Below are positions 24,521 through 33,758 of a stretch of DNA of 64,000 bases, one piece after another. Position 1 is the stretch's first letter; each line of letters begins with the position of its first letter. Below the pieces are notes generated by a model. That model saw only the letters and a program-made list of their open reading frames with translations. It searched no databases and was not told the DNA's origin. Source of the DNA: Cognatishimia coralii (GTDB lineage Bacteria > Pseudomonadota > Alphaproteobacteria > Rhodobacterales > Rhodobacteraceae); contig NZ_JBBGAZ010000001.1 in NCBI RefSeq assembly GCF_037478305.1, positions 992,001 through 1,056,000 of the forward strand, written 5' to 3'. The translations under genes were made by a program, and so were the position numbers.

Positions 24521-27175
24521 ATGGCGACACCATTGGACGATATTGATCCGGTCGAATCCCGAGAATGGCAAGATGCCGTTGAGGATGTGATCGCGCGCGA
24601 TGGCGCGGACCGGGCGCATTACCTATTAGACAAAGCGGTGCAACAAGCGCGCGCCGCCGGGGCAAACCTGCCGTTTTCGGCGACAACCCCATATCAGAAC
24701 ACGATCCCAGTGGATCAGCAGGAAGCCTTCCCCGGCGATCTGGATATGGAATGGCGCATCCGCACGATCAACCGCTGGAACGCGATGGCGACGGTTGTCC
24801 GCCGCAACAAAGTCAGCAGCGAATACGGCGGCCACATCGCTTCCTTCGCCTCCTCGGCTGTCATGTATGACATCGGCTTGAACCACTTCTGGCGCTCTAA
24901 GTCTGCGATCCATGGTGGCGATCTGGTATTCTTCCAGGGACACGTGATCCCAGGCATCTATGCACGCTCCTTTATGGAAGGCCGCCTGACGGAAGAGCAG
25001 ATGGAAAACTTCCGCTCTGAAGTAGATGGCAATGGGTTGTCTTCCTACCCGCACCCATGGCTGATGCCGGACTACTGGCAGTTCCCAACCGTTTCCATGG
25101 GGCTTGGCCCGCTGATGGCGATCTACCAAGCGCGGTTCATGAAATACATGCACAACCGTGGCCACATCGATATGGCGGACCGTAAGGTCTGGTGTTTCCT
25201 TGGCGACGGCGAGATGGACGAGCCGGAAAGCCGTGGCGCGATCGACTTGGCTGCACGCGAAGGCCTCGACAACCTGATCTTTGTTGTGAACTGCAACCTG
25301 CAGCGTCTGGATGGCCCTGTGCGCGGCAACCACAAGATCGTTCAGGAACTTGAGGGCGACTTCCGTGGCGCAGGCTGGAATGTCATCAAACTGCTTTGGG
25401 GAAAGGGCTGGGACGAGCTCTTGGAAAAAGACACCTCGGGCAAGCTGCGCCAGTTGATGGATGAAACCGTCGACGGTGACTACCAAACGTTTAAGTCCAA
25501 AGACGGTGCCTATATCCGCGAGCATTTCTTTGGCAAATACCCAGAGACCGCGAAACTGGTCGAAGACTGGAGCGACGAGCAGATATTTGCCCTGCGTCGT
25601 GGCGGCCATGATCCGCAAAAAGTCTACACTGCCTTTAAACGCGCGACAGACACCAAAGGCACCCCAACCTGCCTCTTGATCAAAACGGTTAAGGGTTACG
25701 GCATGGGTTCTGCGGGTGAAGGTCAGAACACGACTCACCAGCAAAAGAAAATGGCCGAGGATCAACTGCGCGCGTTCCGGGATCGCTTTGAGATCCCAGT
25801 GAGCGACGAAGACCTGCCAAAGGCACCATTTGTTAAGCTGAACAACGCGCAGAAAGCCTATCTGGCAGATCGTCGTAAAGCTTTGGGTGGCGAATTCCCG
25901 AAACGGGAAACCAAATCCGACAAACTGGAAATCCCGCCGCTGTCGAAGTTTGACGCACAGCTCAAAGGTACGGGCGAGCGTGAGATTTCCACCACCATGG
26001 CCTTTGTCCGTATCCTGACCACGCTGTTGCGTGACAAGCAGATCGGCAAAAACGTGGTACCGATTGTGCCGGATGAAAGCCGCACCTTTGGTATGGAAGG
26101 CCTGTTCCGCTCTGTAGGGATCTACAACCCGCTGGGCCAGAATTATACGCCCGAAGATGCAGACCAGATGATGTACTACAAAGAGTCCATCAACGGTCAG
26201 GTTCTGCAAGAAGGCATCAACGAAGCCGGTGCAATGGCCGACTGGATTGCGGCGGCGACGTCCTATTCCAACCACGGCGTGCCGATGATCCCTTTCTTCA
26301 TCTACTATTCCATGTTTGGCTTCCAGCGGATTGGCGATCTGGCCTGGGCCGCAGGCGACAGCCGGGCCCGTGGCTTTATGCTGGGCGGCACCGCGGGTCG
26401 GACCACGCTGAACGGTGAAGGTCTGCAACACGAAGACGGCCACAGCCATATCCTCGCAGGTACCATCCCGAACTGCATCAGCTATGACCCAACCTTCCAG
26501 TTTGAGGTTGCCACTATCGTGCAACATGGCCTCAAGCGGATGTATGAGGACCAAGAAGACGTGTTCTTCTATCTCACGCTGATGAACGAGAACTACAGCC
26601 ACCCGGATATGCCAGCCGGTGTTGAGGGCGACATCATCAAAGGCCTCTATCGTTTCAAAGAGGTGAAACGTCCGGGCAAAAAGCACGTCACGCTGATGGG
26701 CTCTGGCACCATTCTGGTGCAGGCGATGAAGGCGGCTGAGATGCTAGAAGAAGACTTTGGTGTCTCTTCCGAGATCTGGTCTGCTCCAAGCTTTAACGAG
26801 CTGGCCCGCGATGTTCAGGATGTGGATCGTCACAACCGCCTGAACCCGCTTGCGGATCCGAAAGTGCCATTTGTCACCGAGCAACTGAGCAAAGCCAAAG
26901 GCCCGATCATCGTCGCGACCGACTATATGAAGAACTACGCCGAGCAGATCCGCTCTGCGGTTCCCGGTCGCTACACGGTTCTGGGCACGGATGGGTTTGG
27001 GCGCTCTGACAGCCGCGTGAACCTGCGTCGCTTCTTTGAAGTGGATGCAAACCACATCGCCGCGGCGGCCATGGTTGACCTCTATCGTGAGGGCAATGTG
27101 ACCAAGGCGCAGCTCGAAAAAGCACTTAAGAAATATGACATCGACGGCAACAAGCCGAACCCCCGTCTGGTGTGA
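24521..27175 (+). CDS. aceE: pyruvate dehydrogenase E1 component, homodimeric
   Basis: 884 residues, like E. coli AceE and unlike the alpha/beta E1 of many alphaproteobacteria. Thiamine diphosphate enzyme that decarboxylates pyruvate and acetylates the E2 lipoyl group. ThDP/Mg motif: FLGDGEMDEPESRGAIDLA, ending in NLIFVVNCNLQRLDGPVRG. Active-site HEDGHSHI and the RGGGEG-like AGGTAG loop (LGGTAGRTTLNGEGLQHEDG) are in the second half. First gene of aceE-aceF-lpd, behind a very strong ribosome site. Confidence 0.97.
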   Translation: MATPLDDIDPVESREWQDAVEDVIARDGADRAHYLLDKAVQQARAAGANLPFSATTPYQNTIPVDQQEAFPGDLDMEWRIRTINRWNAMATVVRRNKVSSEYGGHIASFASSAVMYDIGLNHFWRSKSAIHGGDLVFFQGHVIPGIYARSFMEGRLTEEQMENFRSEVDGNGLSSYPHPWLMPDYWQFPTVSMGLGPLMAIYQARFMKYMHNRGHIDMADRKVWCFLGDGEMDEPESRGAIDLAAREGLDNLIFVVNCNLQRLDGPVRGNHKIVQELEGDFRGAGWNVIKLLWGKGWDELLEKDTSGKLRQLMDETVDGDYQTFKSKDGAYIREHFFGKYPETAKLVEDWSDEQIFALRRGGHDPQKVYTAFKRATDTKGTPTCLLIKTVKGYGMGSAGEGQNTTHQQKKMAEDQLRAFRDRFEIPVSDEDLPKAPFVKLNNAQKAYLADRRKALGGEFPKRETKSDKLEIPPLSKFDAQLKGTGEREISTTMAFVRILTTLLRDKQIGKNVVPIVPDESRTFGMEGLFRSVGIYNPLGQNYTPEDADQMMYYKESINGQVLQEGINEAGAMADWIAAATSYSNHGVPMIPFFIYYSMFGFQRIGDLAWAAGDSRARGFMLGGTAGRTTLNGEGLQHEDGHSHILAGTIPNCISYDPTFQFEVATIVQHGLKRMYEDQEDVFFYLTLMNENYSHPDMPAGVEGDIIKGLYRFKEVKRPGKKHVTLMGSGTILVQAMKAAEMLEEDFGVSSEIWSAPSFNELARDVQDVDRHNRLNPLADPKVPFVTEQLSKAKGPIIVATDYMKNYAEQIRSAVPGRYTVLGTDGFGRSDSRVNLRRFFEVDANHIAAAAMVDLYREGNVTKAQLEKALKKYDIDGNKPNPRLV

Positions 27176-27195
27176 TCGGGAGAGGAGACAAGATT

Positions 27196-28464
27196 ATGAC
27201 AATAGACGTTAAAGTACCCGATATCGGCGATTTTTCCGACGTACCGGTTGTGACCATTCTGGTCAGCGTGGGGGATGTGGTCAGCGAAGAAGACCCGCTG
27301 ATCGAAGTGGAAAGCGACAAGGCGACCATGGAAGTGCCCTCTCCTGCGGCAGGCACGGTCAAAGAGATCAAAGTGTCCGAGGGCGATCCCGTCTCTGAAG
27401 GCACCCTGATCGTAATTTTGGACGGCGAGGCAGCCGCCTCAACCGAGGTCCCTGCAGCAGCGCCAGCTCCTACGGCTGCACCAGCGGCAGCGCCCGCGGA
27501 GGCCCCTGCACCGGCAGCACCGGCAGCGGCCTCTGTCACCGACAGTGGCTTCTCTAAGGCGCACGCGAGCCCATCGGTGCGTGCCTTTGCCCGCCAGCTG
27601 GACATCGACATTTCCAAAGTGAACGGCTCTGGCCGCAAAGGTCGGATCCTGCGCGAAGACGTGACTGCCTTCTTGAAATCCACCACGGCTCCTGCGGCCT
27701 CTGGTGGCGCACCGGCGCAAGGCGGCATGGGGATCCCTCCGATCCCAGCGGTCGACTTCAGCAAATTCGGCAAGGTCGAAGACGTGGAAATGCCACGGAT
27801 CAAAAAGATCTCTGGCCCTGCGCTGCATCGCTCTTGGCTGAACATCCCGCATGTCACCCATAATGATGAGGCTGACATCACGGATCTGGACAAATACCGC
27901 AAGGAAATGGACACGATGGCCAAAGAGAACGGCTATCGCGTGACCCTCCTGAGCTTTGTCATCAAAGCATCGGTTTCCGCGCTGAAAGAGCATTGGGAAG
28001 TCAACAGCTCGATCCATCCGGATGGCGACAAGCTGATCAAGAAGGACTACTACAACATCGGCTTTGCGGCGGATACGCCAAATGGTCTGGTGGTTCCTGT
28101 GATCAAAGACGCGGACCGCAAGGGCATCGTCGAGATCTCCAAAGATCTGATGGAACTCTCCGGCAAGGCCCGCGCGGGCGAGCTGAAGGGGCCGGACATG
28201 TCTGGCGCGACCTTCACCATCTCGTCTCTCGGCGGCATCGGCGGCACATCTTTCACCCCAATCGTGAACGCACCAGAAGTTGCGATCCTTGGTCTGACAC
28301 GGTCCAAAATGGCGCCTGTCTGGAACGGCGAAGAATTCGTGCCGCGCCTGATGCAGCCTCTGTCGCTGTCCTATGACCACCGCGCCATCGACGGAGCCTT
28401 GGCCGCACGGTTCACCGTGACGCTCAAGACCCTCTTGGGCGATATGCGCAAGTTGATGTGGTAA
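27196..28464 (+). CDS. aceF: dihydrolipoyl acetyltransferase (E2 of pyruvate dehydrogenase)
   Basis: 422 residues. One lipoyl domain (residues 1-78, lipoyl-lysine Lys42 in VESDKATMEV), an Ala/Pro linker, a peripheral-subunit-binding domain (SPSVRAFARQLDIDISKVNG) and the acetyltransferase core with active-site DHRAIDGALAARF at the C-terminus. E. coli E2 has three lipoyl domains; here there is only one, and a second sits on the E3 protein encoded next. ATG 27196 follows GAGAGGAGA, 20 bp after aceE. Confidence 0.96.
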   Translation: MTIDVKVPDIGDFSDVPVVTILVSVGDVVSEEDPLIEVESDKATMEVPSPAAGTVKEIKVSEGDPVSEGTLIVILDGEAAASTEVPAAAPAPTAAPAAAPAEAPAPAAPAAASVTDSGFSKAHASPSVRAFARQLDIDISKVNGSGRKGRILREDVTAFLKSTTAPAASGGAPAQGGMGIPPIPAVDFSKFGKVEDVEMPRIKKISGPALHRSWLNIPHVTHNDEADITDLDKYRKEMDTMAKENGYRVTLLSFVIKASVSALKEHWEVNSSIHPDGDKLIKKDYYNIGFAADTPNGLVVPVIKDADRKGIVEISKDLMELSGKARAGELKGPDMSGATFTISSLGGIGGTSFTPIVNAPEVAILGLTRSKMAPVWNGEEFVPRLMQPLSLSYDHRAIDGALAARFTVTLKTLLGDMRKLMW

Positions 28465-28477
28465 GGGGGATAATCTG

Positions 28478-30214
28478 ATGGAAGTTAAAGTACCTGATAT
28501 TGGTGATTTCTCCGAAGTTCCTGTGATCTCGATTCTGGTTGCCGTGGGTGACACGGTTGCGGAAGAAGACCCGCTGATCGAGTTGGAATCTGACAAAGCC
28601 ACGATGGAAGTGCCCTCCCCTGCGGCGGGCACTGTGAAAGAGATCAAAGTGTCTGAGGGCGACAACGTCTCTGAGGGCTCTGTGATCTTGGTTCTCGAAG
28701 GCGCTGCGGCGGCGGACGCCCCAGCAGCAGCCCCAGCGGCAGAGGCCCCGGCGGCCCCGACCGCTGTGGCTCCGACTGGAACCGCAAGTGGTGCAGGTGA
28801 TGTGCATGCTGAGGTCGTGGTTCTGGGCTCTGGCCCTGGCGGCTACACAGCAGCGTTCCGCGCGGCGGACCTTGGCAAAAAGGTCGTGCTGATCGAGAAA
28901 GACAACAACCTTGGGGGTGTCTGCCTGAACGTCGGCTGTATCCCATCAAAGGCGCTGTTGCATGCGGCCAAAGTGATCACCGAGTCCGAGGAAATGGGCG
29001 ATCACGGCATCACGTTTGACACGCCAAATGTCGATCTGGACAAGCTGCGCGGCTGGAAGGACTCTGTGGTCAAACAGCTGACAGGCGGTCTGGGTGGTCT
29101 TGCGAAGGGCCGTAAGGTTCAGGTCGTTACCGGCTTTGGTACCTTTACCGGACCGAACATGATCGAAGTGAACGACAACGGCAAACGCTCTACCGTTAGC
29201 TTTGATCAATGTATCATCGCAGCAGGGTCCGAGCCGGTCACCCTGCCCTTCATCCCACATGATGATGAGCGTGTGATTGACTCCACCGGTGCTTTGGAGC
29301 TGAAGGACATCCCGAAACGGATGTTGGTTCTGGGCGGTGGTATCATCGGTCTGGAGATGGCGACGGTCTATGACGCGCTTGGCACGGATGTGACCATCGT
29401 GGAACTGATGGATCAGATCATTCCGGGTGCTGACAAAGACATCGTGAAGCCTCTGCATAATCGCATCAAGTCGCGCTATGAGGACATCAAACTCAAGACC
29501 AAAGTCACCGCTGTCGAAGCGCGTGAGGACGGTCTGAAAGTGACCTTTGAGGATGACAAGGGCGAGGTCACAACCGACGTCTTTGACAAGCTTTTGGTCT
29601 CTGTTGGGCGTCGCCCGAACGGTGCAAAGATCAACGCAGGTGCTGCAGGTGTTGCGGTGGACGAGCGTGGCTTTATCGCAGTCGACGGCCAGCAACGCAC
29701 GGGTCAGGCGCATATCTTTGCGATTGGCGATGTGGTTGGTCAGCCGATGCTCGCGCACAAAGCCGTCCACGAAGGCAAGGTCGCAGCAGAAGTCGCCGCC
29801 GGTCACAAGCGCCACTTTGATGCGCGCGTGATCCCGTCGGTGGCTTATACCGATCCGGAAGTGGCTTGGGTTGGCGTGACCGAGAACCAAGCGAAAGCGG
29901 AAGGTATCAAGGTCGGCAAGGGCTCGTTCCCTTGGGCGGCATCCGGTCGGTCCCTGTCGTTGGGGCGCTCTGAAGGCATCACGAAGCTGATCTTTGATCA
30001 CGAGACCGATCGCGTGATTGGTGCTGGTATCGTGGGGCCGAATGCGGGCGATCTGATCGCCGAAGTCGCGCTGGCCATTGAGATGGGCTCGGATGCGACC
30101 GATCTGGGGCACACCATCCACCCGCACCCGACCCTGTCGGAAACGGTAAACTTTGCAGCCGAAATGTTTGAAGGCACGATCACCGATCTGATGCCTCCGA
30201 AAAAGCGCAAGTAA
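28478..30214 (+). CDS. lpdA: dihydrolipoyl dehydrogenase (E3) with N-terminal lipoyl domain
   Basis: 578 residues, about 110 longer than a plain E3. Residues 1-76 are a lipoyl domain (lipoyl-lysine Lys40 in LESDKATMEV), then an Ala/Pro linker (77-105) and the flavoenzyme. FAD site VVVLGSGPGGYTAAFRAADL; redox disulfide Cys149/Cys154 in GGVCLNVGCIPSK; second dinucleotide fold LVLGGGIIGLEMATV; C-terminal HPHPTLSE with the catalytic His. The lipoyl domain is close to that of AceF also at DNA level, so one was copied from the other. 13 bp after aceF. Confidence 0.96.
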   Translation: MEVKVPDIGDFSEVPVISILVAVGDTVAEEDPLIELESDKATMEVPSPAAGTVKEIKVSEGDNVSEGSVILVLEGAAAADAPAAAPAAEAPAAPTAVAPTGTASGAGDVHAEVVVLGSGPGGYTAAFRAADLGKKVVLIEKDNNLGGVCLNVGCIPSKALLHAAKVITESEEMGDHGITFDTPNVDLDKLRGWKDSVVKQLTGGLGGLAKGRKVQVVTGFGTFTGPNMIEVNDNGKRSTVSFDQCIIAAGSEPVTLPFIPHDDERVIDSTGALELKDIPKRMLVLGGGIIGLEMATVYDALGTDVTIVELMDQIIPGADKDIVKPLHNRIKSRYEDIKLKTKVTAVEAREDGLKVTFEDDKGEVTTDVFDKLLVSVGRRPNGAKINAGAAGVAVDERGFIAVDGQQRTGQAHIFAIGDVVGQPMLAHKAVHEGKVAAEVAAGHKRHFDARVIPSVAYTDPEVAWVGVTENQAKAEGIKVGKGSFPWAASGRSLSLGRSEGITKLIFDHETDRVIGAGIVGPNAGDLIAEVALAIEMGSDATDLGHTIHPHPTLSETVNFAAEMFEGTITDLMPPKKRK

Positions 30215-30238
30215 GCGCTGCAAGACGCAAGAGACGAG

Positions 30239-30270
30239 AAAGCCCCGCCGTTTGGTGGGGCTTTTCTTTT
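30239..30270 (+). terminator. terminator of the aceE-aceF-lpd operon
   Basis: Stem agccccgcc (30241-30249) with ggtggggct (30254-30262), one G-U pair, loop gttt, followed by tttctttt. Located 26 bp after the lpd stop. Confidence 0.85.
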
Positions 30271-30330
30271 GGGGCTCTGCCCTCTTGGCCTAGGGCCAAT
30301 TCACCCGGGATATTTTGGGCAAGAGAAAGG
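30271..30330 (-). repeat. dispersed Rhodobacteraceae intergenic repeat, full copy
   Basis: Read on the reverse strand it starts ctttctcttgcccaaaatat, then a CCCGGGTGAATTGGCC block, a hairpin ttggcc/ggccaa (30285-30290/30294-30299), and ends GGGCAGAGCCCC. It is the same design as the copy at 43874-43953 and the heads at 2074 and 43711. It lies between convergent lpd and GAPDH genes. Confidence 0.6.
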
Positions 30331-30331
30331 C

Positions 30332-31327
30332 TTAGCGGGCCATCAGGCGGACCATGTCCAAGAGGCGGCAGGAGAAGCCGAATTCGTTGTCATACCAGCC
30401 AAAGACGCGCAGCAAGCCGCCGACACTGACCGAAGTTTCGCGTTCGCAGATCACGAGACTTTCAGGGCGCATGCGCAAGTCGGTAGAGACAAGTGGTTTT
30501 TGCGTCCACCCCAGAATGCCTTCGGCGGTCTTGGACTTGAGCAAGGCGTTCACCGCTTCGGCTGAGACGGGCGACTCTGTCTGGATCGTCAGGTCGATGG
30601 CGCTGACGCTGGCTGTGGGCACGCGGATGGCGCGGGCTTCGACGCGGCCTTCCAGGTGGGGCAGCACACGCGCGATTAGCTTTTGGGCGCTGGTGGTCGT
30701 GGGCACCATCGAAAGCGCCGCCGCGCGGCTGCGTTCGAGATTGGCGCGGGGTTTGTCGACAGTGGGCTGCGAGCCGGTGTAGCAGTGCACGGTCGTCATG
30801 TGGCCACTGATCAACCCATATTCAGCATCCAGAACATTCATCAACGGCGCGAGCGCGTTGGTCGTGCACGACGCGTTGGACACGACGCGATGGGCACCGA
30901 TTTGATCCTCGTTCGCGCCCAACACGATGGTGATATCGGCCTCATCAGAGGGGCCAGAAATCAGAACACGTTTCGCGCCCGCCTCAAGACCGTGTTCCGC
31001 AAAGGCGCGTTTGCCGGCCATGCCGGTGCATTCCAGAACCACGTCGACGGTACTGAGATCCAGTGTGGAGATGTCTTTCGCGCTGTGAAACGGGATCACT
31101 TGACCATCTACGGTCAGGGATTGATCGCCTGCTGCAACCTCGCCCGGATACGGACCAAAGATCGAGTCATATTCGAACAAATAGGCGCAGGTTTCCAAGG
31201 GCTCGATGTCATTGAGGCCAACGATCTCGATATCCCCATAGGCCGCGTTCTGTTTCAGAATACGCAGCACCGCTCGACCGATCCGGCCAAAGCCATTTAT
31301 AAAGATGCGCTTTGTTTGATCAGACAT
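30332..31327 (-). CDS. gap: glyceraldehyde-3-phosphate dehydrogenase, type I
   Basis: 331 residues. Interconverts glyceraldehyde-3-phosphate and 1,3-bisphosphoglycerate. NAD(P) fold INGFGRIGRAVLRIL at the start, catalytic cysteine in SNASCTTNALAP, and the C-terminal WYDNEFGFSCRLLDM. The sequence after the first strand, GLNDIEPLETCAYLFEYDSI, departs from the commonest form, so this may be a second, catabolic or gluconeogenic paralogue. No other glycolytic gene is adjacent. Confidence 0.93.
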   Translation of the reverse strand: MSDQTKRIFINGFGRIGRAVLRILKQNAAYGDIEIVGLNDIEPLETCAYLFEYDSIFGPYPGEVAAGDQSLTVDGQVIPFHSAKDISTLDLSTVDVVLECTGMAGKRAFAEHGLEAGAKRVLISGPSDEADITIVLGANEDQIGAHRVVSNASCTTNALAPLMNVLDAEYGLISGHMTTVHCYTGSQPTVDKPRANLERSRAAALSMVPTTTSAQKLIARVLPHLEGRVEARAIRVPTASVSAIDLTIQTESPVSAEAVNALLKSKTAEGILGWTQKPLVSTDLRMRPESLVICERETSVSVGGLLRVFGWYDNEFGFSCRLLDMVRLMAR

Positions 31328-31409
31328 GGCACCGCCCTCATTTCGAGTCGCTTACGCGCGCAGTTTCACTCTCTTTGCCGCGCAATGGCCAGAGCGAAAT
31401 TGTACCAAT

Positions 31410-32225
31410 CTAGAGCGGCATATGCCGGTTCACGTCCTTATAGAGCAAATAGCGGAAGCGACCTGGGCCTGAGGCATAACAGGCCTGCGGGCAGAAAGCG
31501 CGCAGCCACATGAAGTCGCCGGCCTCCACCTCGATCCATTGTTGATTGAGCAGATAGACCGCCTTGCCTTCTAGAACGAAAAGCCCATGCTCCATGACGT
31601 GGGTTTCTGGGAATGGAATGACCCCACCCGGCTCAAAGGTCACAATATTGACGTGCATGTCGTGGCGCATATCGTCGGGATCCACAAAGCGCGTCGTGGC
31701 CCAGCGCCCCTCGGTATCCGGCATAGCAATGGGCGCATGGTCTGCATCCGACGTCACAAAAGCCTCTGGCGCATCAATGCCGTCAACCGCCTCATAGGCT
31801 TTGCGGACCCAGTGAAATTGGGCGGGTTGATCGCTGGTGTTCAGTAGAGTCCATTCGCTGCCCGCAGGGATATAGGCATAGCCTCCCGCGGCCAATTCGT
31901 GTGTTGCACCGCCAAGCGTCAATTGAACCTCACCGCCGACGACGAACAAAACGCCCTGCGCTTCTGGATCAAGCTCTGGCCTTTGGCTGCCACCACCCGC
32001 AGCGACCTCCATGAGGTAATGCGAAAATGTCTCGGCAAATCCGCTTAGGGGACGCGCCAGAACCCAGGCGCGTGTCTTTTCCCAGAATGGCAAGTTCGAG
32101 GTCACGATATCGGTCATCACGCCCTTCGGGATCACCGCGAAAGCCTCGGTGAAAATCGCGCGGGTCGTGGTGATCTGGGTTTGCGGAGGCAGGCCGCCTT
32201 CGGGGATATGATAAGACGTGGTCAT
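31410..32225 (-). CDS. allE: (S)-ureidoglycine aminohydrolase (bicupin)
   Basis: 271 residues, two cupin modules. Releases ammonia from (S)-ureidoglycine to give (S)-ureidoglycolate, the substrate of AllA. N-terminal cupin around VLFVVGGEVQLTLGGATHEL. Catalytic Mn-binding C-terminal cupin with HVMEHGLFVLEGKAVYLLN preceded by PFPETHVMEHG. It ends in the family-typical YLLYKDVNRH. It completes the urate pathway encoded at 18244-24235 but stands apart, 82 bp upstream of gap on the same strand. Confidence 0.92.
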   Translation of the reverse strand: MTTSYHIPEGGLPPQTQITTTRAIFTEAFAVIPKGVMTDIVTSNLPFWEKTRAWVLARPLSGFAETFSHYLMEVAAGGGSQRPELDPEAQGVLFVVGGEVQLTLGGATHELAAGGYAYIPAGSEWTLLNTSDQPAQFHWVRKAYEAVDGIDAPEAFVTSDADHAPIAMPDTEGRWATTRFVDPDDMRHDMHVNIVTFEPGGVIPFPETHVMEHGLFVLEGKAVYLLNQQWIEVEAGDFMWLRAFCPQACYASGPGRFRYLLYKDVNRHMPL

Positions 32226-32322
32226 CGCGGTCTTTCGCTGTTCTCTTGCATTACAGAACCTGATTTTGACCCATTCGCCAAGGCGTTACGGTGCCAAAAC
32301 ACTCGTAGCCTGAGTTTGATAA

Positions 32323-32979
32323 TCACGCATGAAATGGCTCGATCAGCTCTGGCCCCTGCGCGCGATTGGAGTTCACTTTGGGATCGACTTGGTAGAAGGA
32401 CAAGAGGTCCTCATCCGCCGCTTTCATCAGAGGCGCGGCGCCAAATCCCTCTTCGCCCAGCCACAGGCCCCAATCCTCTTGGTCAATCACGACAGGCATT
32501 CGGTGGTGCACCTGAGACATGGTCTCATTGGCTTTGATCGTCACAACCGCACAGGTGCGTTGGCGGGCGTCGTCGGGCCCCCAGTCTTGCCAGACACCTG
32601 CAAGGGCCAAAGTCTGTGGCCCCTGAATATACCAAGGCCAGCGTTTGCCGGCCTCGTCCTTGGTCCATTCATAAAAGCCGCTGATCGGGATCAGGCAACG
32701 CCGCGCGCGACAGGCCTCACGGAAGGCGGGTTTCTCGGCAATGGTCTCCGCCCGCGCGTTGATCAATAGAGGCCCTTCCGTTGGGCTCTTGTACCAATGC
32801 GGCAGAAATCCCCAGCGCATGGTGACGAGCTTTCGGGTGTCGTCGGACATGACCACATGCACGCCGGTTGTCGGGCAGACGTTGTAGTTGGGCACATCGG
32901 GCATGTCGTTCGCTGGCGCCGCATCAAACAATTGCGCCATAGCATCTGTCGGCAGAGTTATCGCGAAACGCCCGCACAT
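32323..32979 (-). CDS. SRAP (HMCES/YedK) DNA-protein crosslinking protein
   Basis: 218 residues. Binds abasic sites in single-stranded DNA and forms a stable crosslink through Cys2. The start MCGRFAITLP makes the catalytic Cys2 exact. Other active-site elements: NARAETIAEKPAFR, SGFYEWTKDE, VHHRMPVV with the conserved His. Part of the SOS-associated family but no LexA box is evident. Six bp after a DUF1992 gene, so likely co-transcribed. Confidence 0.95.
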   Translation of the reverse strand: MCGRFAITLPTDAMAQLFDAAPANDMPDVPNYNVCPTTGVHVVMSDDTRKLVTMRWGFLPHWYKSPTEGPLLINARAETIAEKPAFREACRARRCLIPISGFYEWTKDEAGKRWPWYIQGPQTLALAGVWQDWGPDDARQRTCAVVTIKANETMSQVHHRMPVVIDQEDWGLWLGEEGFGAAPLMKAADEDLLSFYQVDPKVNSNRAQGPELIEPFHA

Positions 32980-32985
32980 CGCTGA

Positions 32986-33291
32986 CTATCGCGCCTGTTT
33001 GCGGGCGAGCTCTATTTTGGCCTCCATCATCGACATCTCTTTCATGATGTCCTGACGTCTGCTGCGATCACCGGTCTCGCGTAGCTCTTCACGCAGTTTG
33101 GCCAGCTCCCGCGACAGCGACACGAATTCGGGCACCCCGCCGCTTTCCTTGATCAGGCGATTGATCAGAGCGTTCTCGGGATCGTCCTCACGCGGCAAGG
33201 GCTTGCCTGCGCCTTCTAGATTGTCAAAGGCGCCGTCCGCCTCTGCGGCCGCGATCTTTTGGTTGATAAGGTCGATGAGCGGGTGATCCAT
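32986..33291 (-). CDS. DUF1992 domain protein (DnaJ C28-like)
   Basis: 101 residues, soluble and helical. The DUF1992 core is visible: LINQKIAAAEADGAFDNLEG followed by GKPLP. A charged helix ends the protein. In eukaryotes this domain is part of DNAJC28, but the bacterial function is unknown. The ATG at 33291 follows AAGAGGAT. It lies directly upstream of the SRAP gene with a 6-bp gap. Confidence 0.88.
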   Translation of the reverse strand: MDHPLIDLINQKIAAAEADGAFDNLEGAGKPLPREDDPENALINRLIKESGGVPEFVSLSRELAKLREELRETGDRSRRQDIMKEMSMMEAKIELARKQAR

Positions 33292-33446
33292 ATCCTCTTT
33301 CTAAGCCCCTCGGCCCTGCCTGTCAGCCCATTTGCGCAGCACGCGGACCTTCTGTGCTAAAATGCGCAAGTCTCCTGCACAGGCGTGGAATAGGCAGACT
33401 GCCAAAAGACGCTACATTTGCCAAAGCCAATCATTCGGAGGCCGCA

Positions 33447-33743
33447 ATGACGATAACGATCACACGCGAAGACACAGGATCTAAAGCCAGCTATCTGGCA
33501 AAGGTAGACGGGTTTGAAGGCGAAGGCATCTTAACAATCTCGGTCGCCTCAGGTGCCTTGGTGATTGCCGACCATACCTCGGTTTCTGACGATTTGCGGG
33601 GGCAAGGGATCGCAAAAGCACTGGCAGAACGACTTGTCGCAGATGCCCGAGCCGCAGGGCAAAAGATCTTGCCGCTCTGCCCGTATATGAAGGGCTATAT
33701 GGACCGCCACCCCGATGAAACGCGCGATGTACGCGCCTCTTAA
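33447..33743 (+). CDS. small GNAT-like N-acetyltransferase
   Basis: 98 residues. Matches the short YjdJ-like GNAT group: beta strands ASYLAKVDGFEGEGILTISV, then the acetyl-CoA loop SDDLRGQGIAKALAERLVAD and LPLCPYMKGYMDRHPDE. The substrate is unknown. The frame is open to 33354, but ATG 33447 with TCGGAGG upstream is the better start. A pirin gene follows 15 bp later and is probably co-transcribed. Confidence 0.88.
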   Translation: MTITITREDTGSKASYLAKVDGFEGEGILTISVASGALVIADHTSVSDDLRGQGIAKALAERLVADARAAGQKILPLCPYMKGYMDRHPDETRDVRAS

Positions 33744-33758
33744 GCGAAAGGACAGATC

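Noticed and set aside
24626..26686. 686-codon open frame on the reverse strand across aceE
   Set aside because: It is fully antisense to aceE, whose protein is conserved throughout; the frame is open because of codon bias in the GC-rich third position.
28946..30223. 425-codon reverse open frame across lpd
   Set aside because: Antisense to lpd. Translation is rich in His, Arg and Asp without family motifs.
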